Shown here: positions 59,284 to 64,000 of the stretch, one piece after another
Layout: each line of letters opens with the position of its first letter
Numbering within the stretch: position 1 is the stretch's first letter
NCBI GenBank assembly: GCA_023678885.1
Contig: CM042975.1
Span: forward strand, 33,264,729-33,328,728
Length of the DNA: 64,000 bases
Direction: 5' to 3'
DNA from: Pogostemon cablin
Taxonomy: Eukaryota > Streptophyta > Magnoliopsida > Lamiales > Lamiaceae
Translations under genes and position numbers: made by a program
Notes under the pieces: generated by a model
What the model was told of the DNA's origin: nothing
The model's database searches: none
The model's input: only the letters and a program-made list of their open reading frames with translations

Positions 59284-62200
59284 ATGCAGCAAGTTGATCA
59301 AGTGAAGGAGAGGCCTGTACCTCTTAACATGGGAGAAGTGGTAAACTATCTCAAACATGGATTATTATGGTTTTATTTGTTCCTCTTGTGCTTTTTATGA
59401 AGTTCAATTGTTGATATTTTCGATATAACATTTTATTGAAGTAGAGGTTCTGGAATATGTTTCCCTGTGACTATAATGTTATCTCCAGATTCATGTGTTG
59501 GCAAATGTACATTTTAACATTTTCATTTCTCTGTGTCAGAATTTTTCCCAAGCTGAGGATGTACGGCTGGAGACTACCCGTGCAAGATGTATATAGACCT
59601 TACAATCTTTATCCTTTGATCACAAATACCATTGTAGTGTCCTTGAATATCTTCGTAATGAAAGCTTTCTGTATTTTCCAGTTTCAAATGTCCTTAAAAG
59701 ACATGGAGATTTAACAGAGCGTCTTTCTAGGTATGAATTGTATACTATTTTGCTTCTTCGCTTAATTTATCTGATAAGTCTGTTTGATTTCTTTAAAATG
59801 AAGCTGATCATCATGGTTAATATGACCTTGTAAACACAGCTAACTTGTTACTGCATGTGCATGTTGGCTGTATTCGAATCCTATATAATTGAGCTACTCT
59901 ATAGTCTAGTTTCCTTAGGGAATTTACTGGATCTCATTATGCGACTCTTATATGACATTCATGCAGCTTGCATAAATGTTCGAGAGTTTATGTATGCTTG
60001 TATACTTTTCTTTTTGTTATAGTATGATTTATTCTGGCTATTATATGTAATTAGTGCCTAGTGGTCCTAAACATTGTTAAATTTGTTAGGGATTCTGACA
60101 AGTCTGTTTTTGACCGTTTGCAAAGAGAATTTGAAGGTGCAGTTGCTTCTCAAACTCAAGGTAATTTACATGGGATGTACATGTTTTCACCTTTCTAGCT
60201 TGTTGTTTGATGTATACTCATGGAGTTTTGGCTTATCTTCAGAAAATATTTTTAATTGTGTTTCATTGTAAAATTGTTTGGATACACTTCTCATTGTTTG
60301 ATGAAGGAAATTACCATTTAGGGGTAGATTAAGTCTTTTGCCACTCATTAAAAGAATAACAGATTTTTAAAAAAATTTAAAGATCTTTTAGATAAATTAA
60401 TCTAACTCAACTTTCTTCTCTTAGTTATTAAAAAAACCATTGTATTTATGTGGAAGCCTTTCATTTTAAACAAGTTCATCTTGAATATGTCTGATCCTAC
60501 TTAAATCATGTCAAACCTAGAGTTTTACACCCCAAAGAAAAAGGATGATTATGGATTGCATTGTATGGTGCGTTAGTTAGAATTTTCGTAGAAAAGGATC
60601 TTCTCTATTATTTGTTTGTTATTATTGTTCCTTCATTTTTATGAATCATTTTATTATGAGCCTTTTGCACTCTTTATCTACTCCCATTATCCCCACTTTA
60701 CTCACGGCGAGCGTAAATTTACTGTTTCTGATGTAATGTTTGTCATCTTGTAGAAGTATGTTTAGATGGTGAGCAATGGAATGATGGGTTATTGGCTACA
60801 ATAAGAGAGCGGGTATGTTTATATCAGCTCATTACATTGGTTATAAAATTCTCTCTTTCCTGTATAATCGAGCTAAATATATGAGAAACTAATTGAGTTT
60901 GCATTTTCTGTTTTTTCCAATGAAAAGGCATGTACACTGCATCTATGGTCATGTTTGAGACTTTCCTCATGTTCTGAGTTTCTTCTCATTATATTTCTGC
61001 ATAGTCCAAAATCATTACCTCTTACACCCTTTCCATGAATTGTGTATCACAATGACATATATTAATTTCCTTTTTATTTTACCTTCTGCTGCACTATGAT
61101 GGAATTGCACTTTTCTAGGTACTAGTTTGTACCTTCATTCTGCACAAATGGCTTGTTCTTTCTCCAGGTTCACATGGAGGCTGAAAGAAAAGCGATGCAA
61201 TTGCTAGGGGATTCTGCTGCAATTCCAAATCTGCCTGTTTATGAAAAAATAACTTACAGAGTTGGAAATAAAGTAATGATTCACATTTAATCCGTACTCC
61301 TGTCATTTCACAATTAGCATCATACTCTCATTTTTTTTTTTTCAGAATTAATTATGAAGTATGGTAGTTTTCTTGGTGTGAGCAACTTTATTATAAGTTG
61401 AGGGCAATGATTTCTCTAACATTGATATCATTGGGCAGACAATCTGTTGTTTGGACGGAGCCAGGATTGGCATTCAATATGAGACCTCATATGCTGGTAA
61501 TTACTAGTATATTTTATTAAATACTCATTTACAAATTATCTTCACGATGCATATAATTTCACCCATATTTAGGTCAAGCTTGGTTGTGAATTGTCTGTAT
61601 TTGAGTTTTTGATGAATTTGTTTCTGTTTTGGGAGAAATTGTTGGGTATAGATTAATTTGTTAACTGTATTCCACAAGACCAATATGTATCTAATTCTGC
61701 TAGAGTTTGTCAATCATTATATTCATGTGGATGTGTTAATTTGATCCCCATCATTATAGATGGAATCTTTGACAGTTCAAGATCATGGCATTTATGCAGA
61801 ATCCTGTAGAAAATGACTGTGCTGGTTCCTAGCCGTCATGTTTATTATATGAAAAACTAGTAGTAATTCAAGTTTTGAACCTTCACAGGAGAACCTTGTG
61901 AGCTGTTCCATTGTGTTCTTGAAAGCAAGTCTTTTCTTGAGAAAATGACAGTTCTTGAGCATACAATTCCTTTTTTCTTGCCAATACGTGAGGCGGAATT
62001 TGATTACCTCTCTTTAAATGCAATGGTTAGTGTGGTTGGTTGGATTATTTTCATAGTTCACATGAGATTCATGTATTTAAGAGTGTCATTTATTTGTTGT
62101 GGGTGCAGAAGTTCATAGACCATGTGGGAGAACTGCTGCAGGCCTATGTTGACAGGCGAGAGCAGGTACACTATCGGAATTTTTTTAAACTTATTCTTAA

Positions 62201-63117
62201 TTTAAGTAATCTTTCTTTGTCCAAGTTTGTTATACATTATAGATTAAATGAAGGGGGTGATAAAAATTGAGTATAGAACTATAGATCCTGTCAATCAAGT
62301 GGCTCAATGGCATAATTAAAATAAATAAATTATACTGGTATCGGCATCGGTTTTCTAGCTGCAGCAACTAATCTACTCAGGTTGGGATCTTTTTCCTTAC
62401 CAAGTTCTTCATTCGTAGCATGCATCTTATGATTTGTGGACTGGTTTTTCTTCTTGGTGTTGTAACGAAAGCCTTCTTGATGAATCTCCATCGAATTCAG
62501 TTCTCTTTTATAGCTTTGTGACCAGATATTTTTAAATCCTTTAAGTTCTATATTGGTGAATTTGTTTGTGCAGACTGGTATGGATTAGCATTCCACATAT
62601 TTGTATTTTGAGTGTGAGACCATTGCTTTCATGTATAATAGAAATGGAAACTAACATTGGTGAGGGACAAATAAGTTCATTGTGCCATTTTCCTATAGAC
62701 AAAGAAACTTAAATGACAGTGTCATTAAATTCTAAAAATGAAAATATGCAAGTCTTGTTGAGTCTCCAAACTGGATTGTCACATGTGTGCTTTCTAATTC
62801 AATGTGCAAGCCTGCAAGGAACTCGAGATCACCTGCAAATGCCTTTGGTATCAATGGACCATGCACACAGTTTTCATCTAATAATGGAAAAACATGTGTT
62901 TCATCAAGTTAATTAAGCAGTTTGAAAAATTCTAAATAGTTGGGACACTTTTTCTCTACACGGTGAATGAAGTTAGAACTTTTTTGGATATGCATAGTTT
63001 TTTTACCGTTTTATTCCAGGTTCGTCTTATGAAGGAATTGTATGGAAATCAAATTGGAGAACTCTATTGTAGTCTTCCATATCAGATGGTGGAATTTGTG
63101 CTTGCAGATTCTGATTG
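59284..63117 (+). CDS. CENPO: CENP-O-like kinetochore protein, 3' end outside the window
   Basis: Ten exons are visible: 59284-59340, 59540-59588, 59682-59730, 60090-60160, 60754-60812, 61168-61272, 61439-61496, 61889-62025, 62109-62165 and 63020-63117, with consistent phases (about 246 aa). The last codon is split at 63117, and the gene continues beyond 64000. Features: N-terminal helical part (RARFSNVLKRHGDLTERLSR, then DSDKSVFDRLQREFEG, likely coiled coil); EVCLDGEQWNDGLLATIRER; then the conserved CENP-O core (ITYRVGNKTICCLDGARIG, VLESKSFLEKMTVLEHTIPF, KFIDHVGELLQAYVDRREQ, RLMKELYGNQIGELYCSLPY). CENP-O (Mcm21 family) belongs to the inner-kinetochore CCAN, in the COMA/CENP-OPQUR group. The first exon is the least certain. 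The remaining sequence to the right edge is intron. Confidence 0.9.
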
Positions 63118-64000
63118 GTACGTGAAGGCTTTCTTCAAGCTTACTTTAATTTGATTTTTTGTTAAGTAATATGCTTTACAATTGGTGCTTGTAATACATC
63201 TCTGCTTTCTTTTCTTTTGAATTTGAGCACGATTCCTGTGCTGAATATATTATGTTCTTACTATGGTCTATGGAACCCGTTTGTACATATTTAAATAGTG
63301 CATATAAAAAAAATTGGAAGTCTGAGTGAAGGAAATGGTTGAAGTGCGCGGGCTGCTGAGATTGTTTTCTACTGTTAGAATTGGTGGTCTTTTTATTTGT
63401 AAAAATTGTGTTATAAGAATTTCAGTATAGGTACTAAGTATCCTCTACTCAGAAAGGAGATTGGGCTTTGGATCCTTTCCCACTCCTGCTCCTACAAGTG
63501 AAGTGTTAGAGTTTTAATATTAAAACTAACTTTGTCCTTTTTTATATGTTGTACTGAAATAATCATATAGTTTCATGGGTCATTAGTCTGTTTGGAAACA
63601 CATGAATGCAACCTTTTTTTAAAAGAAAATGAAGGATTTTGGATCTTTTGGCCTAAAAGTAGATTGTTTTTCAAGAGTAATTATTTGTATGTTGAGTTCT
63701 ATTATTGGTGTCTAAAGAAAATGTATTTTTACCACTAAAAATTTCACCTGTTCTATGGGAGAATTGGTTGGGATGGTCTACTAGCATTACAGTACTGAAA
63801 AGTTGGTCAATGTGTAGATGAAAATGCAAAGAAAGAATTGCATTTGTTAACAATTTAAATGTACAAGGATGTGCGTATAATGCCAATAAGAGAATCATAT
63901 AGTTTCTGTTGGAGAACAGACTGCAGTTTAGGTAGATTGACAACTTCTTTATAATTTTGTTCTTTGGATGCTTTTTGTTGCTTGTGTTAATAATACAACT
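63118..64000 (+). other. intron of the CENP-O-like gene running to the window edge
   Basis: Starts with GTACGTGAAG. No further exon of the family is recognisable before the end of the window. Confidence 0.65.

Noticed and set aside
62713..62916. A 67-codon frame in a CENP-O intron
   Set aside because: It does not match CENP-O, and exons 9 and 10 join in phase without it.

Overview
The window is nuclear DNA of a flowering plant. It is AT-rich, its genes have many short introns with GT/AG borders, and it is full of LTR retrotransposons and MITEs. The gene families (NPR3/4-type BTB-ankyrin protein, GARP-type MYB-like factor, JASON, plant CENP-O) point to a eudicot. I cannot name the species from the sequence. 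There are no prokaryotic features, CRISPR arrays or recognisable RNA genes.

Layout. 1-3.1 kb (+): 3' part of a NIH/DExH-type helicase gene, carrying an apparent one-base frameshift. 3.1-4.6 kb: its 3' flank and an 86-bp minisatellite. 4.66-6.92 kb (-): complete four-exon NPR3/NPR4-like salicylic-acid co-receptor gene, 593 codons. 7-13.6 kb: its upstream region, a possible solo-LTR remnant, several MITEs, and two apparently identical 534-bp copies of the sequence downstream of the next gene. 13.66-15.71 kb (-): eight-exon TLC-domain membrane protein, 274 aa. 17.44-22.54 kb (-): a small GARP MYB-like factor (184 aa) spread over five tiny exons with introns of up to 2.1 kb. It ends in an EAR-like LELTI motif and hosts several transposons in its introns.

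23.07-28.89 kb (-): complete Ty1/copia (Tork/Tnt1-like) retrotransposon with two LTRs, a 5-bp target duplication and three in-frame stops. 28.9-38.4 kb: gene-free AT-rich DNA with Tourist-like, Stowaway-like and unclassified MITEs, one nested in another, and several tandem duplications. 38.41-52.55 kb (-): decayed Ty3/gypsy element of Athila type (gag and pol, five in-frame stops). Its 3' non-coding part contains a nested, much younger non-autonomous LTR element in an LTR-internal-LTR-internal-LTR arrangement, flanked by the target duplication AATAA. 52.55-53.16 kb (-): remains of an F-box gene cut off by the Athila boundary. 55.96-58.35 kb (+): complete seven-exon JASON-like gene, 422 aa. 59.28 kb to the right edge (+): CENP-O-like kinetochore gene, ten exons visible, 3' end outside the window.

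Gene functions. NPR3/4 acts in salicylic-acid-dependent immune transcription. JASON acts in meiosis II and CENP-O at kinetochores, and these two lie head-to-tail about 0.9 kb apart. The helicase, TLC and GARP genes have no obvious functional link to them. The pairs NIH/JASON and NPR4/TLC recall neighbouring loci in Arabidopsis (from memory), which suggests an old collinear block later inflated by transposons. Exon borders were worked out by eye from splice signals, phase and family resemblance. All coding sums are consistent except for the helicase, which is one base short.
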